A stretch of 64,000 nucleotides of DNA from Salipiger abyssi (GCF_001975705.1 NZ_CP015093.1:744001-808000), one strand, 5' to 3'. Shown: positions 8,315-17,457, numbered from the stretch's first letter. Notes: generated from the letters alone by a model not told the origin. Translations and numbers: made by a program.

Positions 8315-10347
8315 CCCTGCACGACACCGAGGGACAGCGCGGCGCCGGGGGAGACACCCCCCGGCGTCTTTATGTCTACAGTGCCGGCTTCCTGCGCCAG
8401 CGCCGACTGCGCCGCATCCTTGCGCTGGCGGGCTATCGCGTTTCGCTGGGCCGGCCCGGGTCGGGGGACATGGTTGGTGTCTGGGGCCAGTCGCCCTATG
8501 CCCATCGCGGCGAGGCGATGGCGGCGCGGCACGGCGTGCCGCTGCTGCGGGTCGAGGACGCGTTTCTGCGCTCGCTGCACCCGGGCCGCGCCGGCGAGCC
8601 GCCGCTTGGGCTGCTGCTCGACCGCACGGGGGTGCATTTCGACGGGCGCGCGCCGTCAGATCTGGAGACGCTGCTCGCCACCCACCCGCTCGACGATCAC
8701 GCGCTGCTGGAGCGCGCGCGCGGCGCCATGGCGCGGATGCGCGCGGCGCATCTGTCGAAATATTCCGCCACCGATCCGGACGCAGCCGCGCCCGAGCCCG
8801 GCTATGTGCTGGTGGTCGACCAGACCGCCGGGGACGCCTCGGTGCGCGCCTCGGGCGCCGACCGCAACCGGTTTCTGGAGATGCTCTACTGGGCGCAGGA
8901 AGAGAACCCGGGCAAGCGCATCCTGCTGCGCACCCATCCGGAAACGCGGGCCGGTTTCCGTCCGGGACACTATACCGCCGATGACGCGCAGGGGCGGGTG
9001 GCGCTCTGCACCGATCCGATCTCGCCACAGGCGCTGCTCGACGGTGCGGTGGCGGTCTATACCGTGTCCTCGCAGATGGGGTTCGAGGCGATCCTAGCCG
9101 GTCATCGCCCGCGCGTCTTCGGCCAGCCCTTCTATGCCGGCTGGGGGCTGACCGACGACGAGGCGCCCCTGCCCCGCCGCCAGCGCCGGCTGACCCGGGC
9201 GCAGCTCTTTGCGGCGGCGATGATCCTCTACCCGGTCTGGTACGATCCCTATCGCGACCGGCGTTGCGAGATCGAAGACGTGCTGGGCGCTTTGGAGGCG
9301 CAGGCGCGGGCCTGGCGCGAGGACCGTCACGGCTGGGTCGCCGAGGGTATGCGGCTCTGGAAGCGCCGCCCGCTTCAGGGGTTTTTCGGCGGCCAAAGGC
9401 CGGTGATCTTTGCCAAAAGCGCCGAGGAGGCCCGGAAACGGGCCGAGGAGGGCCGCCGCCGCATGATCTGGGCCAGCAAGGCAGAGGAAACCGATGCGGT
9501 GCGGGTCGAGGACGGCTTCCTGCGCTCGCAGGGCTTGGGCGCCGCGCTCATCCCGCCGCTGTCGCTGGTGAGTGACGATCTCGGCATCTATTACGACCCG
9601 ACCCGCCCTTCCCGGCTGGAGCAGCTCATCGCCGCGAGCGCGGCTCTTCGCCCCGACGAAGAGGATCGCGCCCGCCGGCTCATCGAGCGACTGGTCGCCG
9701 GCGGGCTCACCAAATACAATCTCGCCGGCCCCCCGCCCGCCCTGCCCGACGGTCACCGCATCCTGGTGCCCGGCCAGGTCGAGGACGATGCCTCCATCCT
9801 GCTCGGCAGCCCGCAGATCCGGCGCAACGCCGATCTCCTCGCCCGCGCCCGCGCCGAAAACCCCGGCGCCGTGCTGCTCTGGAAACCGCACCCGGATGTC
9901 GAAGCCGGGCTCCGCCCCGGCGCGGTCGAGCGGCCCGAGCGATGGGCCGACGCCACGCTTACACAGGCGGATATGGGCGCGCTGCTGCCGCAGGTGGCCG
10001 AACTCTGGACCCTGACCTCGCTCGCCGGCTTCGAGGCGCTGCTGCGCGGCATCCCGGTCACCACGCTCGGCGCGCCCTTTTATGCCGGCTGGGGGCTGAC
10101 CCGCGATCTCGGCCCCGTCCCCGCCCGCCGCCTCGCCGGGCCGCGCCCCTCGCTGGAGGGGCTCGTGCATGCCACGCTCATCGCCTATCCGCGCTACCGC
10201 GATCCGCTGACCGGCCTGCCCTGCCCGGTCGAGGTGGTGGCCGACCGGCTCGAGGCCGGCGCCCTGCCCCGCCCCGGCCCGGTCAACCGGTCGCTGTCGA
10301 AGCTCCAGGGGCTCTTTGCCAGCCAGTCCCATCTCTGGCGCCGCTGA
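8221..10347 (+). CDS. kpsC: KpsC, double-module beta-Kdo capsule linker transferase
   Basis: KpsC has two related glycosyltransferase modules. Here 'PFYAGWGLT' occurs near residues 302 and 618, and 'VEDAFLRS' / 'VEDGFLRS' mark each module. It builds the poly-Kdo linker on which capsule is made. The start is unclear: the only standard start upstream of the conserved '[11 protein letters not shown]' is a GTG at 8221, deep inside the previous gene. The next ATG (8469) would remove conserved sequence. Initiation at a CTG near 8311 or 8317, just at the previous stop, is the likeliest alternative. A strong hairpin (8342-8367) lies in this stretch. Confidence 0.9.
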   Translation: MEQDDLVSDRIAERGQHAGHHCHRRSGKRGLTLHDTEGQRGAGGDTPRRLYVYSAGFLRQRRLRRILALAGYRVSLGRPGSGDMVGVWGQSPYAHRGEAMAARHGVPLLRVEDAFLRSLHPGRAGEPPLGLLLDRTGVHFDGRAPSDLETLLATHPLDDHALLERARGAMARMRAAHLSKYSATDPDAAAPEPGYVLVVDQTAGDASVRASGADRNRFLEMLYWAQEENPGKRILLRTHPETRAGFRPGHYTADDAQGRVALCTDPISPQALLDGAVAVYTVSSQMGFEAILAGHRPRVFGQPFYAGWGLTDDEAPLPRRQRRLTRAQLFAAAMILYPVWYDPYRDRRCEIEDVLGALEAQARAWREDRHGWVAEGMRLWKRRPLQGFFGGQRPVIFAKSAEEARKRAEEGRRRMIWASKAEETDAVRVEDGFLRSQGLGAALIPPLSLVSDDLGIYYDPTRPSRLEQLIAASAALRPDEEDRARRLIERLVAGGLTKYNLAGPPPALPDGHRILVPGQVEDDASILLGSPQIRRNADLLARARAENPGAVLLWKPHPDVEAGLRPGAVERPERWADATLTQADMGALLPQVAELWTLTSLAGFEALLRGIPVTTLGAPFYAGWGLTRDLGPVPARRLAGPRPSLEGLVHATLIAYPRYRDPLTGLPCPVEVVADRLEAGALPRPGPVNRSLSKLQGLFASQSHLWRR
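8342..8367. repeat. GC hairpin, copy 1, near the kpsC start
   Basis: GCGCCGGGGG (8342-8351) pairs with 8358-8367 across a six-base loop; only the outermost pair is G-T. The same 10-base left arm with a six-base loop lies between cobW and cobN (52226-52251). Both hairpins sit just after the stop codon of the upstream gene. No T-run follows, so it is not a standard terminator. Confidence 0.7.
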
Positions 10348-10442
10348 GCCGCGCCGCCCTTGTTCATCGCCGCCGCGACTGCGATATACTGACGGGAACG
10401 CCAGGGCCGCGATCCCCGCGCCCGCAACGCAGGAGAGACGAC

Positions 10443-10787
10443 ATGCTGAAAGGTTTGGGCGGTCTTGGCGACATGGCCAAGATGATGAAGACCGCGCAGG
10501 AGATGCAGGGCAAGATGGCCCAGCTTCAGGAAGACCTGCAATCCATGGAAGTGACCGGCGAATCCGGCGCAGGTCTGGTCAAGGCCACCGCCTCGGCCAA
10601 GGGCGAGCTGCGCGGGCTCGATATCGACCCGTCGATCTTCAATTCCGACGACAAGGAAGTGGTCGAGGATCTGATCCTCGCCGCGATCAAGGACGCCCAG
10701 GCCAAGGCGCAGGAGCGCTCCGAGGAAGAAATGCGCAAGCTGACCGAGGCGATGGGCCTGCCCGCCGACATGAAGCTGCCGTTCTGA
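10443..10787 (+). CDS. ybaB: YbaB/EbfC nucleoid-associated protein
   Basis: A 114-residue protein with the family's glycine/lysine-rich start ('[16 protein letters not shown]'), a coiled-coil helix rich in Met and Gln (residues 10-35), and the central '[20 protein letters not shown]' strand region. YbaB/EbfC is a small DNA-binding dimer. It is almost always followed by recR, as here, and usually preceded by dnaX, which is absent. Start chosen at the ATG after GGAGAG. Confidence 0.95.
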   Translation: MLKGLGGLGDMAKMMKTAQEMQGKMAQLQEDLQSMEVTGESGAGLVKATASAKGELRGLDIDPSIFNSDDKEVVEDLILAAIKDAQAKAQERSEEEMRKLTEAMGLPADMKLPF

Positions 10788-10828
10788 GGCGACGGTCCGG
10801 AGCCTGTCGCTTCGGACAACCGCCGAGG

Positions 10829-10882
10829 CCCCGGGTCGCGCCCGGGACGCGATACACCCCGCCCCGGCCTTGCGCCGGGGCC
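10829..10882. repeat. Two GC-rich hairpins between ybaB and recR
   Basis: CCCGGG repeated around five bases (10830-10835, 10841-10846) is followed by GCCCCGGC (10861-10868) pairing perfectly with GCCGGGGC (10874-10881). Neither has a T-run. They may stabilise or attenuate the ybaB-recR transcript, but no mechanism is shown. Confidence 0.5.
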
Positions 10883-10903
10883 TCTTGCCAAAGGGCAGAC
10901 CGC

Positions 10904-11497
10904 TTGCCGGATCGCACCGAAATCGACGCGCTGATCGAGCTGATGGCCCGGCTTCCGGGCCTCGGGCCGCGCTCTGCCCGGCGTGCGGTGCTGCATCTCA
11001 TCCGCAAGCGCGCGCTGCTTCTGCAACCGCTGGCCGACGCCATGCAGGCGGTGGCCAGCACGGCACGCGAATGCCTCAACTGCGGCAATGTCGGTACCGC
11101 CGATATCTGCCCGATCTGCGCCGATGAGAAACGCGGCAACGGTCAGCTCTGCGTGGTCGAGGATGTCGCCGATCTCTGGGCGATGGAGCGCTCGGGCGTC
11201 TTCAAGGGCCGTTACCATGTGCTGGGCGGCACGCTCTCTGCCCTCGATTCCGTCGGCCCCGAAGAGCTGCGCATTCCGCAGATGGTGACCCGCATCGACG
11301 CCGAATCCGTCACCGAGGTCATCCTCGCGCTGAACGCCACGGTCGACGGCCAGACCACCGCGCATTACATCGCCGACCAGCTCGAGCACCGGGTGGCGCT
11401 AAGCTCGTTGGCGCAGGGCGTGCCCATCGGCGGCGAGCTCGACTATCTCGATGACGGCACCATCACCGCCGCGCTCAACGCCCGCAAACGGCTCTGA
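10904..11497 (+). CDS. recR: RecR recombination mediator
   Basis: A 197-residue RecR, matching the usual length if it starts at the TTG at 10904. A longer reading frame extends upstream through ybaB but shows no RecR sequence. It has the N-terminal helix-hairpin-helix ('[20 protein letters not shown]'), a four-cysteine zinc finger (Cys57, 60, 69, 72) and a Toprim domain starting '[16 protein letters not shown]'. RecR loads RecA at gaps with RecF and RecO. Confidence 0.95.
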   Translation: MPDRTEIDALIELMARLPGLGPRSARRAVLHLIRKRALLLQPLADAMQAVASTARECLNCGNVGTADICPICADEKRGNGQLCVVEDVADLWAMERSGVFKGRYHVLGGTLSALDSVGPEELRIPQMVTRIDAESVTEVILALNATVDGQTTAHYIADQLEHRVALSSLAQGVPIGGELDYLDDGTITAALNARKRL

Positions 11498-11593
11498 CCG
11501 CGCGCGTCGGCGTCGCCGGCTTGACCTGCGTCATGGCGGTAGGACCGGACACATGCAAGTATCGGCATGAGATTTTCCACAAGGAGAACAGCC

Positions 11594-12043
11594 ATGCTCG
11601 ACAATACGAATCGCCTCTGTGTCGATGCCATCGCCCGCGCCCTGGCCGACACGCATATGCTCTACATGAAAGCGCATAACTTCCACTGGAATGTCGAAGG
11701 CCCGCAATTCCAGGCCCTGCACGCCATGTTCGAAGAGCAATATACCGATCTGGCCGAGGCCTCCGACGAGCTGGCCGAACGCATCCGTGCATTGGGGGCC
11801 TACGCGCCCGGCACCTCTGCCGAGTTCGCGAAACTGGCCACCGTGCGCGAAACCGAAGGCCGGCTCTCCGCCACCGAGATGCTGAGCGAAACGGTGAAGG
11901 ATTACGAGACCGTCGCCGAAACCCTGCGCGCCGGAATCGCTCAGGCCGATGACGCCGGCGACGATGTCACCGCCGGCATGCTCACCGACCGGCTGGAATG
12001 GCACGACAAGGCCGCCTGGATGATGCGCGCAATGCTGGCCTGA
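11594..12043 (+). CDS. dps: Dps-family ferritin-like DNA-protection protein
   Basis: A 149-residue Dps/ferritin-like four-helix protein. The ferroxidase-site motif is visible near the N-terminus ('KAHNFHWNVEGPQF', His and Trp near residues 27-33, then 'FEEQYTDLAEASDELAERI' with the acidic ligands). Dps oligomers store iron and protect DNA from peroxide. The ATG at 11594 follows an ideal AAGGAGA site seven bases upstream; an ATG at 11567 is less suitable. A strong terminator follows, so it is probably monocistronic. Confidence 0.95.
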   Translation: MLDNTNRLCVDAIARALADTHMLYMKAHNFHWNVEGPQFQALHAMFEEQYTDLAEASDELAERIRALGAYAPGTSAEFAKLATVRETEGRLSATEMLSETVKDYETVAETLRAGIAQADDAGDDVTAGMLTDRLEWHDKAAWMMRAMLA

Positions 12044-12080
12044 ACCGCGACGCCCGCCGGCATATGGCAGGACAACAAAA

Positions 12081-12113
12081 AACGGCCCGGAGAGACATCT
12101 CCGGGCCGTTTGT
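12081..12113. terminator. Bidirectional terminator between dps and trcR
   Basis: A perfect 13-base-pair stem (AACGGCCCGGAGA, 12081-12093, with its complement 12098-12110) has loop GACA. An A-run lies on the left and TTTGT on the right, so it can stop transcription from both converging genes. Confidence 0.93.
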
Positions 12114-12135
12114 ACGTCTGGCGATGACGATTGCG

Positions 12136-12912
12136 TCAGCGGCGCGGATCGTCGCTGTCTTCGTCCTCGTCGTCGTCATCGCCGCCCGAGGGCAGGTTGA
12201 AGAAGCTGTCGGCATCCGAGAAATCGCTCGGCCCCTTGTTCTCTTCCTCGTCGTCCTCGCCGCGCGGATCGGAGAGCGAGAAGGTCTCCAGCCCCTCGAT
12301 GGCCGAGGGCAGGCGCGGCTCGGGCTCCATGCCAAGGCTCTGCTCGGTCGAGACCAGCTTGCGGCGCTCGTCGTCGGTCATCACCTCGTCGAGTTTCTTG
12401 GCCGCCTTGGCCACCGCCGCGTCAAGCTCGGTCTGACGGCAGAGCCCCAGCGCCACCGGGTCGATGGGCTGCATGTTCTGGATGTTCCAGTGGGTGCGCT
12501 CGCGGATCGACTGGATGGTGGGCTTGGTGGTGCCCACCAGTTTCGAGATCTGCCCGTCGCTGAGCTCGGGGTGGAACTTCACCAGCCACAGGATCGCGTT
12601 CGGACGGTCCTGACGCTTCGACAGCGGCGTGTAGCGCGGGCCGCGGCGCTTGTCCTCGTCGACAGCGGCGGCGTTGTATTTCAGCTTGAGCTTGTGCAGC
12701 GGGTTCTTTTCTGCCTTGTCGATCTCGGACTGCTCGATCTGGTTGTTGCCCACGGGGTCGAACCCCTTCACCCCGGCAGCCACGTCACCGTCGGCGATGC
12801 CCTGGATTTCCAGCTCGTGCATGCCGGTGAAATCGGCGATCTGCTTGAAGGTCAGCGTGGTGTTGTCGACCAGCCAGACGGCGGTCGCCTTGGGGTGCAG
12901 CAGTTTGGCCAT
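12136..12912 (-). CDS. trcR: TrcR (DUF1013) cell-cycle transcriptional regulator
   Basis: A 258-residue protein opening MAKLLHPKATAVWLVDNTTL, the DUF1013 family signature restricted to Alphaproteobacteria. It has helix-turn-helix-like segments ('LTFKQIADFTGMHELEIQGI' and 'SDGQISKLVGTTKPTIQSI') and an acidic low-complexity C-terminus. The Caulobacter member, TrcR, associates with RNA polymerase and cell-cycle promoters. The ATG at 12912 follows GGAGATG; the longer start at 12930 lacks this support. It converges with dps. Confidence 0.93.
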   Translation of the reverse strand: MAKLLHPKATAVWLVDNTTLTFKQIADFTGMHELEIQGIADGDVAAGVKGFDPVGNNQIEQSEIDKAEKNPLHKLKLKYNAAAVDEDKRRGPRYTPLSKRQDRPNAILWLVKFHPELSDGQISKLVGTTKPTIQSIRERTHWNIQNMQPIDPVALGLCRQTELDAAVAKAAKKLDEVMTDDERRKLVSTEQSLGMEPEPRLPSAIEGLETFSLSDPRGEDDEEENKGPSDFSDADSFFNLPSGGDDDDEDEDSDDPRR

Positions 12913-13054
12913 CGTTCCATCTCCTTGCAATGCGTCCTCCCCGCCCCCAAGCCATTTTCTGGCCGGGAGGTCCCGGATTTGATCCGGGACGGGCTACCGT
13001 TGTCGGGGAACTTGGCCGCTATATAGTGGTGACAAACCCAAGAGGGAAGAGAAA

Positions 13055-13678
13055 ATGCGCTGGTTTCTGCTGCTGCTCGTCTCCGCCACCCTGGCCCGCG
13101 CCGAGGGCGAGACGGCGGGGAGGTTCGATTATTACGTGATGTCGCTGAGCTGGTCGCCAAGCTGGTGCGCGCTCGAAGGCGATGCGCGCCGCTCGCCGCA
13201 ATGCGAGGAGGATCACGGCTGGATCCTGCACGGGCTCTGGCCGCAATACCATCGCGGCTACCCCTCCTATTGCCCGAGCTCGCAGCGCGCGCCCAGCCGG
13301 GCGATGACGGCAGAGATGGCCGATATCATGGGCACGGCGGGGCTCGCCTGGCATCAGTGGAAAAAGCACGGCAGTTGTTCGGGGCTGAGCGCCGAGACCT
13401 ATTTCGCCCTCTCACGCCGCGCCTATGAGACCGTGACCCGCCCCGCCGCCTTCCGCAAGCTGGAAAGCCCGGTGAGCCTGCCGGCGGCGCTGGTGGAGGA
13501 GGCCTTTCTCAAGGCCAATCCGGGGCTGGAGCCGGATATGCTGACGATCACCTGCAAGGCCGGCCGCATCCAGGAGGCGCGGCTCTGCCTCTCGACATCG
13601 CTCGAGCCGGTGCCCTGCGGGCAGGACGTGGTGCAGGACTGCACCCTGCGCGACGCACTGCTCGACCCGGTGCGCTGA
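13055..13678 (+). CDS. Secreted T2-family ribonuclease
   Basis: A 207-residue exported protein (signal peptide 1-16) of the RNase T2 family. The first catalytic block is 'HGLWPQ' (59-64) and the second 'WHQWKKHGSC' (99-108), giving the catalytic histidines His59 and His105. The usual glutamate of the second block (HEWxKHG) is Gln101 here. Six or more cysteines suggest disulfides and a periplasmic or extracellular site, where it would degrade RNA for nutrients. It stands alone, divergent from trcR. Confidence 0.92.
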   Translation: MRWFLLLLVSATLARAEGETAGRFDYYVMSLSWSPSWCALEGDARRSPQCEEDHGWILHGLWPQYHRGYPSYCPSSQRAPSRAMTAEMADIMGTAGLAWHQWKKHGSCSGLSAETYFALSRRAYETVTRPAAFRKLESPVSLPAALVEEAFLKANPGLEPDMLTITCKAGRIQEARLCLSTSLEPVPCGQDVVQDCTLRDALLDPVR

Positions 13679-13720
13679 CGGCACGGGCGGCTTTCGAGGG
13701 GCCAGCCCCTCGGACTCCCC

Positions 13721-13742
13721 GGGATATTTTGGGCCAATGGAA
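13721..13742 (-). repeat. Bipartite intergenic repeat, subtype B, copy 1
   Basis: Read on the minus strand this is TTCCATTGGC, three bases, then AAATATCCC. It has the same 10-3-9 plan as subtype A. It faces the second B copy (13897-13918) in inverted orientation, about 150 bases apart. Confidence 0.7.
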
Positions 13743-13896
13743 ACATGAGATCCGGGAAAGAAACCGAATATTAAGGTTAACCGGCGATACCGGTCATGCG
13801 GTACAGGCGGGGACGCCGATGACCGCGCCAGTGGAAGCCCAGCGCTTCTGGCAGCCCGCCTCCACGCAAGGCGGGCTGCCTTCCCTCTTCCGGCTC

Positions 13897-13918
13897 TTCC
13901 ATTGGCTGCAAATATCCC
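13897..13918 (+). repeat. Bipartite intergenic repeat, subtype B, copy 2
   Basis: TTCCATTGGC, three bases, then AAATATCCC on the plus strand. It lies about 60 bases beyond the 3' end of the sulfotransferase gene and is inverted relative to copy 1. Confidence 0.7.
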
Positions 13919-13978
13919 CGCCGGAGGCAGACCGCCCTGCCCGCCCGCGCAACGCCCGCAGCGCCGGGCGCGACGCTT

Positions 13979-14623
13979 TCAGAACGCATAGCCGAACCGG
14001 GCGATATCCTCGGCGCAAAAAGCCCCAACCAACGCCGCCGTCGCCTCGGTATAATAGCCCCGGTAATCCTCCGCCCGCGCCGAGGCGTTCTCGCGTCCAA
14101 CCTCCGGGCGAAAGCCCAGATGCGCCTCCAGCGGCGCCAGATCCGCCTCCAGATGCTCGAGCCGCAGATAGAGATCCGCGCGCTCCCGCCCTGTCACATC
14201 ACGCATGTAGCTGGCATAGGGGGCCGCGCTCAGGCTCGCGGCGATCTGCGGATGCGCGAGAAACCCGGCGAAATCAAGCGCCTGCGCCAGCCGCACCGCC
14301 GTGTGCTCGAAACGCTGCGTTTGCAGCCAGTGGTAATAGCTCACCATCCTGTCCCACGGGTTGCGCACCAGCGTGAAGGTGAACAGGGCGCCGATCTCCC
14401 CGGGGCTCAGCACCCCGTCGATATCCGCCAGTGTCGAATGTTTCCACAGCCGTCCGCGGGCGGAAAGCCGCGTCACCCGCCCCCGCCGCCTGCGCGCTTT
14501 CGGCGTATCGCCGATCAGGATATCGTCGCGATGCGCCCGCGCCTCCAGCGCCGCTGCCATCGAGGTGCCGCCGGTCTTGGGGATATGCACAAAGATATAG
14601 CGGCGGCCCGGAGAGATGATCAT
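13979..14623 (-). CDS. Sulfotransferase family 2 protein
   Basis: A 214-residue cytoplasmic protein with the PAPS-binding elements of sulfotransferases: the 5'-phosphosulfate loop 'PKTGGTS' (15-21) and the 3'-phosphate motif 'VRNPWDRM' (86-93). It resembles the small bacterial enzymes that sulfate carbohydrates or other acceptors. Its substrate is unknown. No sulfate-activation gene is nearby; the closest polysaccharide genes are the capsule genes 3.6 kb away. It converges with the T2 ribonuclease across the gap with two facing subtype B repeats. Confidence 0.88.
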   Translation of the reverse strand: MIISPGRRYIFVHIPKTGGTSMAAALEARAHRDDILIGDTPKARRRRGRVTRLSARGRLWKHSTLADIDGVLSPGEIGALFTFTLVRNPWDRMVSYYHWLQTQRFEHTAVRLAQALDFAGFLAHPQIAASLSAAPYASYMRDVTGRERADLYLRLEHLEADLAPLEAHLGFRPEVGRENASARAEDYRGYYTEATAALVGAFCAEDIARFGYAF

Positions 14624-14733
14624 GGGCGCCAGAATAACCCTACGTTTCGAAGACGAAAATCCCCGATTCGGGGCTTTTCCACATCGCCACGACTGCGCAT
14701 AGTCCGGGGCACGAGCTATCGAGGGAGGACGCC

Positions 14734-16359
14734 ATGGGCTGGCTTGCCAATGAAACCGGACTGGGAAAATGCACGGCGAATTTCGTGCCGCTCACTCCGC
14801 TCTCCTTCCTGATCCGCGCCAGACAGGTCTATCCCGACCACATGGCGGTGGTCTACGGGCCGCACCGCAAGACCTATGCCGAGTATTACGAGCGCGTCAC
14901 CCGGCTCGCCTCCGCGCTGACGAAAATCGGCATCGCCCCCGGCGATGTGGTGGCCACCATCCTGCCCAACATCCCCGCCCAGGCCGAGGCGCATTTCGGC
15001 GTGCCCGCCTGCGGCGCGGTGCTGAACACGATCAACACCCGGCTCGATATCGACACCATCGCCTATATCCTCGATCACGGCGAGGCCAAGGTGGTGCTCT
15101 GCGATCCGCAGTTCATCCCGCATCTGGCCGAGGCCATCGAGATGATGGAGACCGAGGCGCCCACGGTGATCGAGGTCGCCGACCCGCATGGCGGCGCGCC
15201 GCATCTGGGCGAATATCAGGAATACGAGGACTTCCTCGCCACCGGCGATCCCGATTTCGCCTGGATCCTACCCGAGGACGAATGGGAGAGCCTCGCGCTC
15301 AACTACACCTCCGGCACCACCGGGCGGCCCAAGGGCGTGGTCTATCACCATCGCGGCGCCTATCTCAACGCCATGGGCCAGGTGCTGAGCTGGCGCATCA
15401 CGCTGCATCCGGTCTACCTGACCATCGTGCCGCTCTTTCACTGCAACGGCTGGTGCCACACCTGGATGATGCCCGCCGTGGGCGGCACCGTCGTGTGCTG
15501 CCGCGACATCGCCGCACATAATATCTACGACGCCATCGCCGACGAGGGCGTCACCCATTTCGGCGGCGCGCCCATCGTGCTGAACATGATCGTCAACGCC
15601 AAGGCAGAGGAGAAGCGCGCCTTCGATCATGTGGTCGAAGTCTTCACCGCCGGCGCGCCCCCTGCCCCCGCCACGCTCGCCAAGATCGAGACCATGGGCT
15701 TCAACGTCACCCAGGTCTACGGGCTGACCGAGACCTACGGGCCGGATGTGGAATGCGCCTGGCAGGGGAGCTGGGATCACATGCAGGGCGGTGACCGCGC
15801 CGCGATGAAGGCACGCCAGGGCGTCGGCATGCCCTTCATGCAGCATGTCACCGTCATGGACGAGCAGATGAACATCGTCGCCATGGACGGCGAGACCAAG
15901 GGCGAGATCATGCATCGCGGCAACGGCGTGATGAAGGGCTATCTCAAGGCGCCCAAGGCCACGCGCGAGGCCTTCGAGGGCGGCTATTTCCATTCCGGCG
16001 ACATCGCCGTGCTGCATCCCGACAGCTATCTCCAGATCGCCGACCGGGCGAAGGACATCATCATCTCCGGCGGCGAGAACATCTCCTCGGTCGAGGTGGA
16101 AAACACGCTGATGGCGCATGAATCGGTGCTGCTCTGCGCCGTGGTGGCCAAGCCGGACGAGAAATGGGGCGAGGTGCCCTGCGCCTTTGTCGAGCTGAAG
16201 CCGGGCCACGAGGCCAGCGAGGCGGAGCTCATCGCCTTTTCCCGCGAGCGGCTGGCGGGGTTCAAGACCCCCAAGAAAGTGGTGTTCGAGGAGCTGCCCA
16301 AGACCTCCACCGGCAAGATCCAGAAATTCCAGCTTCGGGCGCGTGCCAAGGATCTCTGA
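14734..16359 (+). CDS. AMP-forming acyl-CoA synthetase
   Basis: A 541-residue ANL-superfamily ligase. The ATP loop is 'YTSGTTGRPKG' (191-201), followed by 'GLTETYGP', the hinge region 'SGDIAV' and 'ISGGENISSVEVE', and the catalytic C-terminal lysine in 'KTSTGKIQKF'. It activates a carboxylic acid to its CoA thioester. Its opening ('ANFVPLTPLSFLIRA') matches a medium- or short-chain clade shared with plant acyl-activating enzymes. The physiological acid cannot be told from sequence. A strong GGGAGGA site precedes the ATG; no beta-oxidation gene is adjacent. Confidence 0.9.
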   Translation: MGWLANETGLGKCTANFVPLTPLSFLIRARQVYPDHMAVVYGPHRKTYAEYYERVTRLASALTKIGIAPGDVVATILPNIPAQAEAHFGVPACGAVLNTINTRLDIDTIAYILDHGEAKVVLCDPQFIPHLAEAIEMMETEAPTVIEVADPHGGAPHLGEYQEYEDFLATGDPDFAWILPEDEWESLALNYTSGTTGRPKGVVYHHRGAYLNAMGQVLSWRITLHPVYLTIVPLFHCNGWCHTWMMPAVGGTVVCCRDIAAHNIYDAIADEGVTHFGGAPIVLNMIVNAKAEEKRAFDHVVEVFTAGAPPAPATLAKIETMGFNVTQVYGLTETYGPDVECAWQGSWDHMQGGDRAAMKARQGVGMPFMQHVTVMDEQMNIVAMDGETKGEIMHRGNGVMKGYLKAPKATREAFEGGYFHSGDIAVLHPDSYLQIADRAKDIIISGGENISSVEVENTLMAHESVLLCAVVAKPDEKWGEVPCAFVELKPGHEASEAELIAFSRERLAGFKTPKKVVFEELPKTSTGKIQKFQLRARAKDL

Positions 16360-16368
16360 GCACCCGCC

Positions 16369-17457
16369 TCAGACGAGAACGGACGCCACGGGCCGGCGCG
16401 GCGAGAAGGGCAGCGTCGGCCCGTAGCCAAAGCGCATGACGAGATCCGGGCGCTGGCCGGCGACACCGGCAATCCCCGCGAGTTCGGGGCGTAGTGCTGC
16501 GACCTCCACCGGCTGGTTGACATAAGAGCAGCGCATGCCGCGCGCCGTCAGCGCCAGCGCAAAGCGCAGCGACGCCCGGCCTACGGCGATCCAGTGCGCC
16601 TTGTCCTCACGCGCGCCGGTGAACACCGCGACGCCCGCCGAACTGTCGAGCTGACGGGCGTATTTCGCGCGTTCGGTCTCCGCCTTGAAGAACAGGTCGT
16701 AGGCCAGCCCGCCGAGCGGCTCCGGCAGCACCGGGTTGCCGCTACAGGCCGAGAACAGCCCGTCCCCGCGCGCCATCGCCTCGGCAGGGCTGAAGCGCAG
16801 CCAGTGTTTCAGCTCGGCCATGAAGGCCGGATCTGCCATTTGCCTGTCGTTCCCGGCGAGGACCAGATCACGCACCGCGCCAATCCGCGCGCGGTCGGTG
16901 TGCAGCGACAGATGCACCCCCGGCACCCGCGCCGCGGCCTCCAGCGCCGTCAGATCCGCCGCCGAAGCGACGCGTCCGTCGAAGGGCGCCCGGGTCGACT
17001 GCCGCTGCGGAATGGCCGCAAAGAGATCATCCGGACGGGCCGGCCCTTCCGCATAGAGATAACGCGGCGCGCCGGTCTCCGCGTCTTCCACGGAACCGGG
17101 CCAGCCCGTCGCCGTCGCGGCGATGTGCAGCACCTCGAGCGCCGATCCGAGGCTGACATAGAGATGGTGATCGTCGGGATCGACCGCAGGCGTGGCACGG
17201 GACAGGTCCGGCTCGATACCGATCTCGCCGTTGCCGATGCGGAAACGCCAGGGCTGCGTGTTGTGGCCGTTGGGCGCGAGCGTCGCATAGCGCAGGAGCG
17301 CCACCGCCTCCGGCCTCTGCGCCAGCGTCTCGCGCAGTGCCGCGCTGTAACGCGCATATTCTCCCATGGAGCCGGTCCACGCACGCCATCCCGCGACACC
17401 TGCCGCACCGGCGGCAGCCAGCCCCGCCGCGCCCAGAACAAACCTCCGCCTATTCAT
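16369..17457 (-). CDS. Tat-exported nitroreductase-like (Acg-family) FMN protein
   Basis: A 362-residue protein whose start at 17457 gives a clear Tat signal (MNRRRFVLGAAGL). The mature part has nitroreductase/Acg features: 'TLAPNGHNTQPWRF' near residues 59-72 and 'IPQRQSTRAPF' near 150. Acg proteins have a duplicated nitroreductase fold and bind FMN, possibly as storage or as a redox enzyme. Tat export fits a protein folded with its cofactor. An ATG 40 codons upstream would bury the Tat signal and is rejected. It converges with the acyl-CoA synthetase, leaving only nine bases. Confidence 0.82.
   Translation of the reverse strand: MNRRRFVLGAAGLAAAGAAGVAGWRAWTGSMGEYARYSAALRETLAQRPEAVALLRYATLAPNGHNTQPWRFRIGNGEIGIEPDLSRATPAVDPDDHHLYVSLGSALEVLHIAATATGWPGSVEDAETGAPRYLYAEGPARPDDLFAAIPQRQSTRAPFDGRVASAADLTALEAAARVPGVHLSLHTDRARIGAVRDLVLAGNDRQMADPAFMAELKHWLRFSPAEAMARGDGLFSACSGNPVLPEPLGGLAYDLFFKAETERAKYARQLDSSAGVAVFTGAREDKAHWIAVGRASLRFALALTARGMRCSYVNQPVEVAALRPELAGIAGVAGQRPDLVMRFGYGPTLPFSPRRPVASVLV

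Larger units (their letters stand above)
13679..13978. other. Non-coding stretch with two facing subtype B repeats
   Basis: This 300-base gap between the convergent ends of the T2 ribonuclease and sulfotransferase genes shows no convincing gene. It holds the two inverted subtype B repeats (13721-13742 and 13897-13918). An AT-rich segment with ATTAAGGTTAACC lies between them. Confidence 0.6.

Noticed and set aside
13729..14376. A plus-strand frame in the gap before and across the sulfotransferase
   Set aside because: It is Pro/Arg/Ser-rich, partly antisense to a well-supported gene and without a ribosome-binding site.
14734..16359. Reading the acyl-CoA synthetase as DmdB of DMSP breakdown
   Set aside because: The family fits, but no dmdC, dmdD or other DMSP gene is nearby and no residue seen here identifies the substrate.
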